This document shows, piece by piece, positions 1 through 6,690 of a stretch of 9,715 nucleotides of DNA (its first letter is position 1; each line of letters starts with the position of its first letter). Under the pieces are notes generated by a model, which saw nothing but the letters and a program-made list of their open reading frames with translations, made no database searches and was not told the origin of the DNA. A program made the translations under genes and the position numbers. The DNA lies in the NCBI GenBank assembly GCA_016204155.1, contig JACQLG010000043.1:1-9715 (forward strand), written 5' to 3'. This stretch comes from Candidatus Niyogiibacteriota bacterium. Its GTDB lineage: Bacteria; Patescibacteriota; Minisyncoccia; 1-14-0-10-42-19.

Positions 1-43
1 GTATTTTTTTTAACGAACAATCTGTATTATATTATAAAATCTG

Positions 44-1405
44 TTATATATCAAACGACTCCCCGAGATGCGGAGCATAGGCGTGTATCCCCATATAATC
101 GCGGATACGCTGGACAAAAAAGAGCGACGCATCCGGCTCGCCGTGCACCGCAAATACCTTTTCAAGAGAATTATATGAATCATGGACAAATTCCATAAGG
201 CCGTCCTGATCAGGATGCGCAGAATATCCCTGGATGCGCACCACTTGAGCACGAACCGGAACAGTATTGCCGAAAATATCAACCTCTTTTGCGCCATCCT
301 GAATCTTCCTGCCGAGGGAACCTGCCGCCTGATACCCGACAAGCAATAATATTGAATTGGGATCGGGAAGATAGCGCCGTTCATGATGAAGAATGCGTCC
401 GCCCGTTGACATCCCTGAACCTGCAATAATAATTTTCGGCGGAGATACATCATTAATAGCTTTTGATTCCTCGGTTGCAAGCGTGAATGTAAGCATAGAA
501 AACTTAAATATCTTATCTCCCGAGTCAATAATATATCGCGCCTTCTTATTGAAATAGTGGTCATATTTTCGGTATATCTCTGTTATACGAATAGCCAAAG
601 GAGAATCCAAAAATACAGGCACGTGCGGTACCCGGCCGTTCTCAATCAAATCATGCAACTCAAAAAGGATTTCTTGGGTGCGCTCAAGAGAAAATGCAGG
701 GATCATCAAAACGCCTTTCTTCTTTACTGTTTCTTCAATCGCGCGCTCAAGTTTTATTTTACGGTCGCCATGCATTTCATGCGAACGGTTTCCATACGTT
801 GTTTCTACTACAAGGATATTCGCATCGGTGACTTTTGCGGGCGGAGGCAAAAGAGGTATTGGAGGATTTCCAAGATCGCCGCTAAAAACGATTTTTTGGG
901 GAACGCCATCTTTGTCTTTAAATAATATTTCTATCATCGCGGAACCAAGCACATGACCAGCGTCCAAAAGGCGCACATGAAAATCGTCTAGCCGGAACTC
1001 ATGTCCGTATTCATGCGTCTCCCAATTGGCAAGCGCTCGATCAACATGATCCTGGCTAAATAAAACCGGACCCTCTTCCCGCTCTGCTTCTTTAATCATA
1101 AGAGACAAAGAGTCGGCAAGCATGATGGCCGCAAGGTCTTTTGTGGGAGGCGTTGAATAAACTTTTCCCTTAAATCCATCTTTAAATAATTTCGGAATGC
1201 GGCCGGTATGGTCGGTATGGGCATGCGTTACGACAACGCCCGTGATCTTTGCAGGATCAAACGGAAATGGTTCGTGGTTTTGCGCTTCACATACCTTCTG
1301 ACATTGAAACAGCCCGCAATCCACAAGCAGTTTTGAAGTATCGGACTCAAGAAGATAACATGACCCTGAAATCTGCTGTGAAGCTCCATAAAAAGATAAT
1401 TTCAT
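44..1405 (-). CDS. beta-CASP metallo-beta-lactamase fold RNase-like protein
   Basis: The 453-residue protein is a metallo-beta-lactamase with a beta-CASP insert, the fold of RNA-cleaving CPSF73/Ysh1-like enzymes. Visible motifs, numbered from the chosen start: HAHTDH at 61-66 (two-zinc site), DAGHVLGSA around H151, SGDLG with D177, VETTYGN with E201 (beta-CASP motif A), GSGMSTGGR at 329-337, GYSAH with H396 and a final VHGE with H421. All metal ligands expected of the family are present, so it should be an active, cytosolic RNA endo- or exonuclease; the substrate is unknown. It has no N-terminal KH domains and no RNase J-type C-terminal domain, so it is closer to the stand-alone YSH1-type bacterial proteins. 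The start at MKLSFYGAS fits the family N-terminus. An in-frame extension to 1531 would run over the promoters and into the neighbouring gene. No Shine-Dalgarno is seen; a -10 box sits just upstream. The family call is firm, the exact activity is not. Confidence 0.9.
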   Translation of the reverse strand: MKLSFYGASQQISGSCYLLESDTSKLLVDCGLFQCQKVCEAQNHEPFPFDPAKITGVVVTHAHTDHTGRIPKLFKDGFKGKVYSTPPTKDLAAIMLADSLSLMIKEAEREEGPVLFSQDHVDRALANWETHEYGHEFRLDDFHVRLLDAGHVLGSAMIEILFKDKDGVPQKIVFSGDLGNPPIPLLPPPAKVTDANILVVETTYGNRSHEMHGDRKIKLERAIEETVKKKGVLMIPAFSLERTQEILFELHDLIENGRVPHVPVFLDSPLAIRITEIYRKYDHYFNKKARYIIDSGDKIFKFSMLTFTLATEESKAINDVSPPKIIIAGSGMSTGGRILHHERRYLPDPNSILLLVGYQAAGSLGRKIQDGAKEVDIFGNTVPVRAQVVRIQGYSAHPDQDGLMEFVHDSYNSLEKVFAVHGEPDASLFFVQRIRDYMGIHAYAPHLGESFDI

Positions 1406-1411
1406 ACATGT

Positions 1412-1440
1412 ATTGTAGCATTCTGCCTCGGCAATCACGA
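1412..1440 (-). promoter_or_regulatory. Extended -10 promoter, predicted leaderless, for the beta-CASP gene
   Basis: On the minus strand the sequence TGCTACAAT places an extended -10 (TGn plus TACAAT, 1412-1417) six bases before the ATG at 1405. A start of transcription seven bases past the box would fall on the A of that ATG, so the mRNA would have no leader. The -35 at a 17-base spacing is poor (TCGTGA, 1435-1440), as is common when the extended -10 is present. The absence of any Shine-Dalgarno fits. It is a prediction from sequence only. Confidence 0.5.
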
Positions 1441-1444
1441 CATC

Positions 1445-1473
1445 TTGCTTTTGGGGATGATTTTTGATACAAT
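1445..1473 (+). promoter_or_regulatory. Promoter of the M49 peptidase gene
   Basis: The -35 is TTGCTT at 1445-1450, followed by a 17-base spacer and the -10 TACAAT at 1468-1473. The -10 is preceded by TGA (extended -10, TGATACAAT). Transcription would begin near 1480, giving a leader of about 27 bases with AGGAGG at 1491-1496, ten bases before the ATG at 1507. It uses the same TGnTACAAT core as the divergent promoter at 1412-1440. Confidence 0.6.
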
Positions 1474-1506
1474 CAGAGAAATTGAAAACCAGGAGGCAAG
1501 CAAAAA

Positions 1507-2934
1507 ATGGCTGGCGGTACTGACGATCCAAAAAAACACATTAAAATCCCCATAAGGAGTAGTATTTCTCATTTAGTAGGAGAAAAAGATCGTAAAGCTT
1601 TGGAGATGTTGGTTTCTGCGGCGAAACTGATTAATCCAATCTATGGCGAACAAATGAATCAAAATTTCACTGCAACAAACGGCGTTTTTGATAAATCTCA
1701 AAAACCATATTACTACCCCGATGATCTATCTGCCGAAGAATTAGAACAATATATTGAAGCGCATCCGGAACATAAAGAAGAGATGCTGAATCCTTTCTCA
1801 GTTGTACGAAGAAACGGAAATGCTTTGACAACAGTCCCGTATTCAGAAATCCATAGAAAGGAACTGACAAAAATACGCGATCTAATGGAAGGCGCTTCGG
1901 CATTCATAGAACATCGGCAAATGAAAAAATTCTTAAAGAGCAGATCTGATGCATTCGCTTCAAATGACTATAAAGAAAGCGAGATAGATTGGATACATGT
2001 CGTAGATGCTCCTATCGAACTCACAATCGGCCCTTACGAAAGCTATGGAGATAACATAATGGGCGTAAAGAGAGATTTTTTCTCCATACTTGGTCTTACT
2101 CTGGATAATGAGAACAAAAAAGTCAGCCGGTATCAAGACCTCGCATTAGAGTTTGATGCATATCTGGGAAAGAAGTACGGATACTCACCTTCAGGGAAAA
2201 TAACTCCAATGGTTGTGATGGATGAAATATTTGCGGCAGGCTTTTATTATTATAGTTTCGTCCCGATGGCATACAACCTTCCGAATGATGCTGATATTCT
2301 CAAATCGGTCGGTTCAAAAAAAGTTTTTGTAAAAAACATAATGGATGCAAGATTCAATTTCTTGCTAAGACCAATTGCTGAACGCATCCTCAAGAAAGAA
2401 ATGATGCGCACCTTTGATCCATGGCTATACTTTCTTTCTACTATAGGCCATGAATTATCCCATGGATTAGAATTCAATTTCAGCGGTTCTGATTTCAAAG
2501 AACTCGGCTCACCATTAGAAGAGGCGAAAGCAGATATTTTCGGCATGCTCTTCCTTTACTTTCTCTCTGAAAAGGGACTACTGGATAAGGAAGTGCCCGA
2601 TTCTATTGCCGTTATTCACGCGATCGATGGTTTGCGCACATTGCGTTTTGATCTCGAAGAGGCGCACGCTGTTGGCAGTCTCATACAGTACCAATGGTTA
2701 AAGCAAGAAAGGGTTATCGGCTTTGACGGCACAACTTTGACATTCAAGCACGCGCCGCTCAAGAATGCGCTGGATAGTTTAGGTCATGAATTCTTTAAAT
2801 TGTCGCAAGTACGGAATTACACCACGACAAGACAGTTTACAGATAAATGGGGCAACGTACTGAACGAACTAAAACCAATAATTGCTTGTCTTGCGGATAT
2901 CCCAATAGATATAGATCCGATCTTTGATTGGTAA
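1507..2934 (+). CDS. M49 family (dipeptidyl-peptidase III-like) zinc metallopeptidase
   Basis: This 475-residue protein has the zinc-binding helix GHELSHG (HELSH at 315-319) and, about 20 residues later, LEEAKAD (338-343), supplying the third zinc ligand as in peptidase family M49. Two further blocks match bacterial M49 relatives: TIGPYESYGD at 173-182 and the region GLRTLRFDLEEAHAVG at 375-390. The motif is the five-residue HExxH form, not the six-residue HExxGH of classical DPP III. No signal peptide or membrane segment is visible, so it should act in the cytosol, probably trimming short peptides; the substrate is inference. At 475 residues it is shorter than many bacterial relatives, which I recall as roughly 550 or more. 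The ATG follows AGGAGG at a ten-base spacing. The gene stands alone, with its own promoter upstream and a hairpin terminator downstream. The superfamily is well supported; dipeptidyl-peptidase activity is not shown. Confidence 0.82.
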   Translation: MAGGTDDPKKHIKIPIRSSISHLVGEKDRKALEMLVSAAKLINPIYGEQMNQNFTATNGVFDKSQKPYYYPDDLSAEELEQYIEAHPEHKEEMLNPFSVVRRNGNALTTVPYSEIHRKELTKIRDLMEGASAFIEHRQMKKFLKSRSDAFASNDYKESEIDWIHVVDAPIELTIGPYESYGDNIMGVKRDFFSILGLTLDNENKKVSRYQDLALEFDAYLGKKYGYSPSGKITPMVVMDEIFAAGFYYYSFVPMAYNLPNDADILKSVGSKKVFVKNIMDARFNFLLRPIAERILKKEMMRTFDPWLYFLSTIGHELSHGLEFNFSGSDFKELGSPLEEAKADIFGMLFLYFLSEKGLLDKEVPDSIAVIHAIDGLRTLRFDLEEAHAVGSLIQYQWLKQERVIGFDGTTLTFKHAPLKNALDSLGHEFFKLSQVRNYTTTRQFTDKWGNVLNELKPIIACLADIPIDIDPIFDW

Positions 2935-2945
2935 AATTAACGAAG

Positions 2946-2973
2946 GAGGCACAAAACATCGTGTCTCTTTTTT
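2946..2973 (+). terminator. Rho-independent terminator of the M49 peptidase gene
   Basis: GAGGCAC (2946-2952) pairs with GTGTCTC (2961-2967) around an eight-base loop, giving seven pairs including one G-U. Six T residues follow at 2968-2973. It lies eleven bases after the stop codon. Confidence 0.75.
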
Positions 2974-2990
2974 ATATTTTTTCATATTTC

Positions 2991-3036
2991 AAAATTCGAC
3001 TATACTTCCACGATCGTAGAAGTCTGGTCGAATTTT
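2991..3036. repeat. 46-base near-perfect palindrome between convergent genes
   Basis: The outer arms AAAATTCGAC (2991-3000) and GTCGAATTTT (3027-3036) are perfect complements, and pairing continues through ACTTC/GAAGT (3004-3008 with 3019-3023) to the central ACGATCGT (3010-3017). Of 23 possible pairs only T3003/C3024 and C3009/A3018 fail, and T3001/G3026 is a wobble. It lies between the peptidase terminator and the ThiI stop. It may act as a bidirectional terminator, since each strand ends in TTTT inside the stem, or it may be a dispersed palindromic (REP-like) element. Only one copy is in this window, so repeat status is not shown. Confidence 0.6.
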
Positions 3037-3071
3037 ATTATCCATATTGTATTAACAGGCAGAAGGAAAAT

Positions 3072-4220
3072 TCAATTTCCTCCTATCGCTTGCAATGCTT
3101 TTTCTTCAAGCATGAGGCGGAGAGGTTCTTCAATTTTTTTTATTTCCTCAACAGTTGTTTTCGTACGGGGCGAACCTTCCATAAACAACGAACAGCAATC
3201 ATCATACGGCAACTTTGAAATATCATGCGTGCCGTACGCGCGCGCCATGTCAATAATTTCTTCCTTATCTGTTCCCGCAAGCGGGCGTAAAACAGGTAAT
3301 GCGGCGATTTCTGAAATCGTTTCAATATTTTCTAAGGTTTGAGAAGCGACCTGCCCTACTGAATCTCCGGTCACCAGAGCATGCGCCTTTTTTTGTCTTG
3401 CGATATGCTCTGCAATCCAAAGCATCCACCGGCGATACATTACGATACGGAATTCGCTCGGAACTTTTATTGCCAGGAATTGCTGGATACCGCTGAATGG
3501 AATTTCTATAAGTTCAAGCTGTTTCGGGCTGTAGCGCGAAAGAATATCGCGGAGTTTATACACATTTTCCAATGCATCTTTTGATGTATAGGGATAACTA
3601 TGGAAATGCAGAAGAATAGGAAGGCATCCTCGCTTCATCATGCGAAGGGCCGCAACAGGCGAATCAAATCCGTTTGAAAGAAGAACGACAACCTTTCCCG
3701 AAACGCCAACAGGCAAACCGCCCAATCCTTCAACGCGCTCACCTAAAAGATACGCCTTGTTTTCAACTACTTCTATAGCTAATACGATCTCCGGATTATC
3801 TAACGAAACCGGAAAACCTAACTCTTCATGAATCACTCTACCCACTTCCCGCTCAATTTCTTGAGAGGTAAAAGGATACTGTTTCTCTGCGCGCGAAGCT
3901 GTAACGCGAAACGATTTCTTCTCTTTTTTTACAAACATCTCCCGCGCCTTTACTTGCATTGACTGCATGTCAGCGCCTGTAACCCTCCCGAATTCAAAAT
4001 GATGAATCCCGAAAACGTTCCCCAGCGCTTTCGTAATTTCTTCTTTCTTTTCTTCTGCATAATACAGAACCAATCTTCCTGAAATACGAACTATTTTCTC
4101 ATACAAGCCTTCCGCCTGTTTTTTTATATTTAAAAGAAGCGCTTTCTCAAAGAAAGCGCGATTGTGCCCCTTTAACGCAATCTCTGCGTAATGAATTATA
4201 ACACAATGTTCTTTTTCCAT
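3072..4220 (-). CDS. thiI: ThiI-type tRNA 4-thiouridine synthase, no rhodanese domain
   Basis: The 382-residue protein has the ThiI order: an N-terminal ferredoxin-like region (YAEIALKGHNR at 11-21), a THUMP domain (about 60-165), then an AANH/PP-loop adenylating domain (about 175-360). ThiI adenylates U8 of tRNA and inserts sulfur to make 4-thiouridine, the near-UV sensor base. Other family marks are GDSVGQVASQTLEN (285-298), LRPLAGTDKEEI (311-322) and the cysteine pair in LPYDDCCS (C342, C343). It ends without the rhodanese domain of the E. coli enzyme, like the B. subtilis form, so sulfur should come directly from a cysteine desulfurase, which is not in the window. The PP-loop reads SNGFDS (182-187) instead of SGGIDS, an unusual change at the first Gly. 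The start lies five bases after the ndk stop with no clear Shine-Dalgarno, suggesting translational coupling. The C-terminus is short but complete, ending in TGA. Confidence 0.9.
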   Translation of the reverse strand: MEKEHCVIIHYAEIALKGHNRAFFEKALLLNIKKQAEGLYEKIVRISGRLVLYYAEEKKEEITKALGNVFGIHHFEFGRVTGADMQSMQVKAREMFVKKEKKSFRVTASRAEKQYPFTSQEIEREVGRVIHEELGFPVSLDNPEIVLAIEVVENKAYLLGERVEGLGGLPVGVSGKVVVLLSNGFDSPVAALRMMKRGCLPILLHFHSYPYTSKDALENVYKLRDILSRYSPKQLELIEIPFSGIQQFLAIKVPSEFRIVMYRRWMLWIAEHIARQKKAHALVTGDSVGQVASQTLENIETISEIAALPVLRPLAGTDKEEIIDMARAYGTHDISKLPYDDCCSLFMEGSPRTKTTVEEIKKIEEPLRLMLEEKALQAIGGN

Positions 4221-4225
4221 TCCAT

Positions 4226-4816
4226 TTAGAACATTATATCTTCATCAGCTCTTTTGTAGGTATGGATTTCTTCGGGCGCAAACCAATGTTCAACTTCGTT
4301 ACGCGCCTCATCAGCATTTCCTGAAGCATGGATAAGATTTTTTACCGCCCTTCCATCAACATTTGCCGCAGTAGGAGCATCGACTGAAAAATCTCCTCGA
4401 ATAGTCCCCGGCAAGGCTTCAGCAGGATAGGTTGAACCGACAATCTTTCTTACTGTGCTGATGGCATGCATACCCTGGATAACCATTGCTACTATGGGCC
4501 CCTCTGTAAGATAATTTTTAAGCCATCCTTTAGTTTGTTTTCCCATCTCAATATAATCACTCGTACCAAAATGCTTTGCTGCGTCAAGGCCCTGCGCCTT
4601 AAAAAATTCCGTCAGGCGCTCTCCGATTGAACGGAACCAGTCATCATGAGCGGGATAGTGCTTATCAATATGCTCCTGTGTCGGCCAAACCATCTTAAGC
4701 GCAATAATTTTCAGCCCGCGTTTTTCAATACGGGTAATAATTTCACCAATAAGCCCGCGCTTTACGCCGTCCGGCTTAATTAAAACCACTGTCTTTTCTT
4801 CTGACGGGTGAGCCAT
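4226..4816 (-). CDS. ndk: Nucleoside diphosphate kinase, long variant
   Basis: NDK moves the terminal phosphate from ATP to other nucleoside diphosphates through a phosphohistidine. The N-terminal block TVVLIKPDGVKRGLIGEI (9-26), the block AEALPGTIRGDF (132-143), and the active-site block with H163 (NLIHASGNADEA, 160-171) are all intact. From the chosen ATG the protein has 196 residues, whereas ordinary NDK has about 135-155. The extra length is an insert between HYPAHDDW (53-60) and YLTEGPIVAMV (102-112), plus a charged C-terminal tail after the last helix. Upstream in-frame starts exist at 4828 (ATG) and 4837 (TTG). The start at 4816 was chosen because it gives the normal short lead before the first strand and has AGGATGG about seven bases upstream. 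The gene is the middle member of a same-strand unit, 42 bases after the ComEC-type nuclease gene and five before thiI. Confidence 0.93.
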   Translation of the reverse strand: MAHPSEEKTVVLIKPDGVKRGLIGEIITRIEKRGLKIIALKMVWPTQEHIDKHYPAHDDWFRSIGERLTEFFKAQGLDAAKHFGTSDYIEMGKQTKGWLKNYLTEGPIVAMVIQGMHAISTVRKIVGSTYPAEALPGTIRGDFSVDAPTAANVDGRAVKNLIHASGNADEARNEVEHWFAPEEIHTYKRADEDIMF

Positions 4817-4858
4817 ATATGTTCCCATCCTACTCAATTCGGCTCATTATTTCAAGCA

Positions 4859-5710
4859 TCACTCGCGCCATACCTTTTCTCCGTCAGAAAATAAAACAAT
4901 CATGCCTCCATCATCAGTGCGCAAAAATGAAATTCCCGCGTTTTGCAATTTATTCATTACCACTTCATGCGGATGGCCGTATTTATTTTCTTTTCCTGCA
5001 GAAATAACAGCAATCGCCGGAGAAACCGCCTGCAAAAACGCATCGCTTGTCGATGTTTTGGAACCATGATGCCCCACTTTTAATACATCGCATTCAAGAT
5101 CGTCCTTTAATAACTTAAATTCTCCTGTCCGCTCAAGGTCTCCTGTCAGTAAAAAACATGTATCGCCATAGATGAGTTTTGCAACAACTGACATATCATT
5201 CGCATCTTCGGTTTTTTGTCCTTTGAAAGGATATATGACATCAAGCCAAATATTCTCGTCAAGAAAAATGCGCGTACCGCGAGAAATATGCGTATACGTT
5301 GCATTTTCTTTTTGGATTGCCTCTTGCCATGCATCAAATACACCTGTATCAGATGATGAATCAGAATCAAAAATGTATTCAACATCATATCGTGCTAATA
5401 CATCAGGCAAACCGCCTATGTGGTCGGCGTCCGCATGCGTAGCAATCACTACATCAATGGACCGATCATAAAACGGCATCATTTTCCCAAGCTCTGATAA
5501 GACTTTTTTATTCGATCCGCCATCAATCAAAATTTGCTTATCGCCCGGAGTGTCAATAAGCATAGCGTCTCCTTGGCCAACATCCAGAAACGCAACCGTT
5601 AGCAGATTATTATCCGCCTGCAGCTCAAAACTTATATACCATACTAGAAACGCCATACTGAAAAGCGCTATAAGAAAATAGAGAGAAAGATGATGCCGTA
5701 AATGATGCAT
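4859..5710 (-). CDS. ComEC/Rec2-type metallo-beta-lactamase domain protein, membrane-anchored
   Basis: The 283-residue protein begins with one hydrophobic segment (about 9-28) and continues with a metallo-beta-lactamase domain of the kind found at the C-terminus of ComEC. Diagnostic blocks are VAFLDVGQGDAMLID (39-53), ILIDGG (60-65), THADADHIGG (91-100), LLTGD (187-191), VGHHGS (212-217) and GHPH (245-248). The HxDxDH form of the metal motif is typical of ComEC relatives. The likely place of action is the outer face of the membrane, where a ComEC nuclease would degrade one strand of incoming DNA; this role is inferred from ComEC. No channel segments are present, and a ComEC channel protein without this domain lies 3.1 kb upstream on the same strand. 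It heads the unit with ndk and thiI. The ATG has only a weak ribosome site, and I see no convincing promoter in the short gap after the terminator at 5742-5774. Confidence 0.88.
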   Translation of the reverse strand: MHHLRHHLSLYFLIALFSMAFLVWYISFELQADNNLLTVAFLDVGQGDAMLIDTPGDKQILIDGGSNKKVLSELGKMMPFYDRSIDVVIATHADADHIGGLPDVLARYDVEYIFDSDSSSDTGVFDAWQEAIQKENATYTHISRGTRIFLDENIWLDVIYPFKGQKTEDANDMSVVAKLIYGDTCFLLTGDLERTGEFKLLKDDLECDVLKVGHHGSKTSTSDAFLQAVSPAIAVISAGKENKYGHPHEVVMNKLQNAGISFLRTDDGGMIVLFSDGEKVWRE

Positions 5711-5741
5711 ATTTTGCTTACTTTACTACAAAAAGAGAAAT

Positions 5742-5774
5742 AAAAAAATCCCCGACAGGCGAGCCTGTGCGGGG
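5742..5774 (-). terminator. Rho-independent terminator of the SDR gene
   Basis: Read on the minus strand, CCCCG (from 5774) pairs with CGGGG (to 5750), and inside it ACAGG pairs with CCTGT around a small loop, with a single bulged base (G5769 on the plus strand). Seven T residues follow (A-run at 5742-5748 on the plus strand). It lies 22 bases after the SDR stop codon and separates that gene from the downstream ComEC-type nuclease unit. Confidence 0.88.
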
Positions 5775-5795
5775 TTTACTCTTTAACGTTGCCTC

Positions 5796-6590
5796 TTACA
5801 TTGCGGAATATCCGCCATCAATATGGAGAATCTCCCCGTTCATATAGGCATTATTTGCAAGGAAATATATGGCATCCGCAATTTCTTCCGGCGCTGCTTT
5901 CCTCTGTGACGGGACACGGGTAATATAGCGCGCCCAGTATTTCTCTGTAAGTCCTTTTGTCATATCAGTATTAGTGATACCAGGAGCAACAGCATTCACC
6001 GTGATATCGAGTGGGCCATTTTTATGAAATGGCGCTTCATGAGCAAAGGTTTTCGTAATATGAGAAATAGCAGCCTTTGACGCGCCGTATGCCCAATTAC
6101 CCACATCAGCAGAATTGGCAACTATCGAACTTACGTTGACGATTCTTCCGAATCCGGCGTCTCGCATAAATGGCAGAACTGCGTGGCACCAATATACAGT
6201 TCCCCAAAAGTTAATATCCATCATTTCTCTCAACTTGCCGAATGCGTCTATGGGGGTATTAACCAAAACACCATGGCTCCACATTACTCCGGCAGCATTA
6301 ACCAACACATCAATTTTGCCGTAACGTTTTACGATGCGTTCAACTATTAACTGCACTTTCATATGCTTCCTCACATCGCAGTTAAACCATCCGATATCCG
6401 GAGGATTTTTCAATTCCTGATATAACGCATAAAGTTTCATACCAGTAGTACTAGAAGGAGGATCTATATAATCCACCATTATAGTGCTCGACCCTGCTTT
6501 ATCAAAAAGCTTAACAGTCGCGCTTCCGATACCTCCTGCAGCGCCCGTTATGACGACTACCTTGCCATGAATTTCCTCAGTCTCCTTCAT
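5796..6590 (-). CDS. Short-chain dehydrogenase/reductase (FabG-like SDR)
   Basis: This 264-residue classical SDR has the dinucleotide motif TGAAGGIG (15-22), NAAG (98-101), DIN with N127, the catalytic serine in NVSS (152-155) and YGASK with Y168 and K172. The full Asn-Ser-Tyr-Lys tetrad is therefore present, along with the VAPGITNTDM loop (201-210) and the GGYS end typical of the family. Asp40 at the end of the second strand (IMVDY) suggests a preference for NAD(H) over NADP(H). The substrate cannot be read from the sequence; 3-oxoacyl-ACP reductase and a sugar or alcohol dehydrogenase are both possible. No fatty-acid genes are nearby, so I do not name it fabG. The ATG at 6590 follows GGAGG (6600-6604) by nine bases; an in-frame GTG at 6593 would be six bases away and is an alternative. 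It has its own divergent promoter upstream and a strong terminator downstream, so it is monocistronic. Confidence 0.9.
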   Translation of the reverse strand: MKETEEIHGKVVVITGAAGGIGSATVKLFDKAGSSTIMVDYIDPPSSTTGMKLYALYQELKNPPDIGWFNCDVRKHMKVQLIVERIVKRYGKIDVLVNAAGVMWSHGVLVNTPIDAFGKLREMMDINFWGTVYWCHAVLPFMRDAGFGRIVNVSSIVANSADVGNWAYGASKAAISHITKTFAHEAPFHKNGPLDITVNAVAPGITNTDMTKGLTEKYWARYITRVPSQRKAAPEEIADAIYFLANNAYMNGEILHIDGGYSAM

Positions 6591-6628
6591 CACATATAAC
6601 CTCCACTTTATATTTTAAATCTGCGCCC

Positions 6629-6657
6629 ATCATACAACTTTTCTTGAAAAAATGCAA
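6629..6657 (-). promoter_or_regulatory. Promoter of the SDR gene
   Basis: On the minus strand, TTGCAT (6652-6657) and TATGAT (6629-6634) are 17 bases apart, with TG just before the -10. Transcription would begin near 6622, giving a leader of about 32 bases that includes GGAGG at 6600-6604. The -35 region overlaps the spacer of the divergent promoter at 6644-6671. Confidence 0.5.
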
Positions 6658-6671
6658 GAATATGGTAACAT
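6644..6671 (+). promoter_or_regulatory. Promoter of the CxxC protein gene
   Basis: TTGAAA (6644-6649) and TAACAT (6666-6671) are 16 bases apart, with an extended -10 TGG before the box. The start of transcription would be near 6678, leaving a very short leader. AGGAGG (6677-6682) would then lie at or just inside the 5' end, so the exact -10 may be slightly different. This short leader supports the start at 6691 and not the ATG at 6652, which lies inside the promoter. Confidence 0.45.
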
Positions 6672-6690
6672 TATACAGGAGGTAAAAGGA

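Noticed and set aside
557..956. Plus-strand open frames of 92-122 codons opposite the beta-CASP gene
   Set aside because: They lie wholly antisense to a gene with a complete set of conserved motifs, have no ribosome sites and give low-complexity, Arg/Phe-rich translations.
1406..1531. Extending the beta-CASP gene upstream to an in-frame start at 1531
   Set aside because: It would add 42 residues unlike any family N-terminus, run across two promoters and overlap the first codons of the divergent peptidase gene. MKLSFYGAS at 1405 matches the family.
2991..3036. Reading the palindrome as an integron attC site or a CRISPR repeat
   Set aside because: It lacks the attC core sequences (RYYYAAC/GTTRRRY), no integrase or cassette is near, and there is only one copy without spacers.
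2928..3218. Plus-strand 96-codon frame after the M49 peptidase
   Set aside because: It overlaps the peptidase end, spans a terminator and the 46-base palindrome, then runs antisense into thiI. Its sequence looks non-coding (Phe/Tyr-rich from A/T-rich DNA).
4859..5710. Calling this protein a beta-lactamase, glyoxalase or RNase Z
   Set aside because: The motif is HxDxDH with FLDVGQGDAMLID and GHHGS, the pattern of ComEC C-terminal domains, not that of the other metallo-beta-lactamase families.
3072..5710. Possible UGA recoding (genetic code 25)
   Set aside because: Two well-defined proteins end at TGA exactly where their families end, and glycines use GGN codons, so the standard bacterial code fits.
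6652..6690. Start of the CxxC protein at the ATG at 6652
   Set aside because: There is no ribosome site before it, it lies between the predicted -35 and -10, and the ATG at 6691 has a well-spaced AGGAGG.
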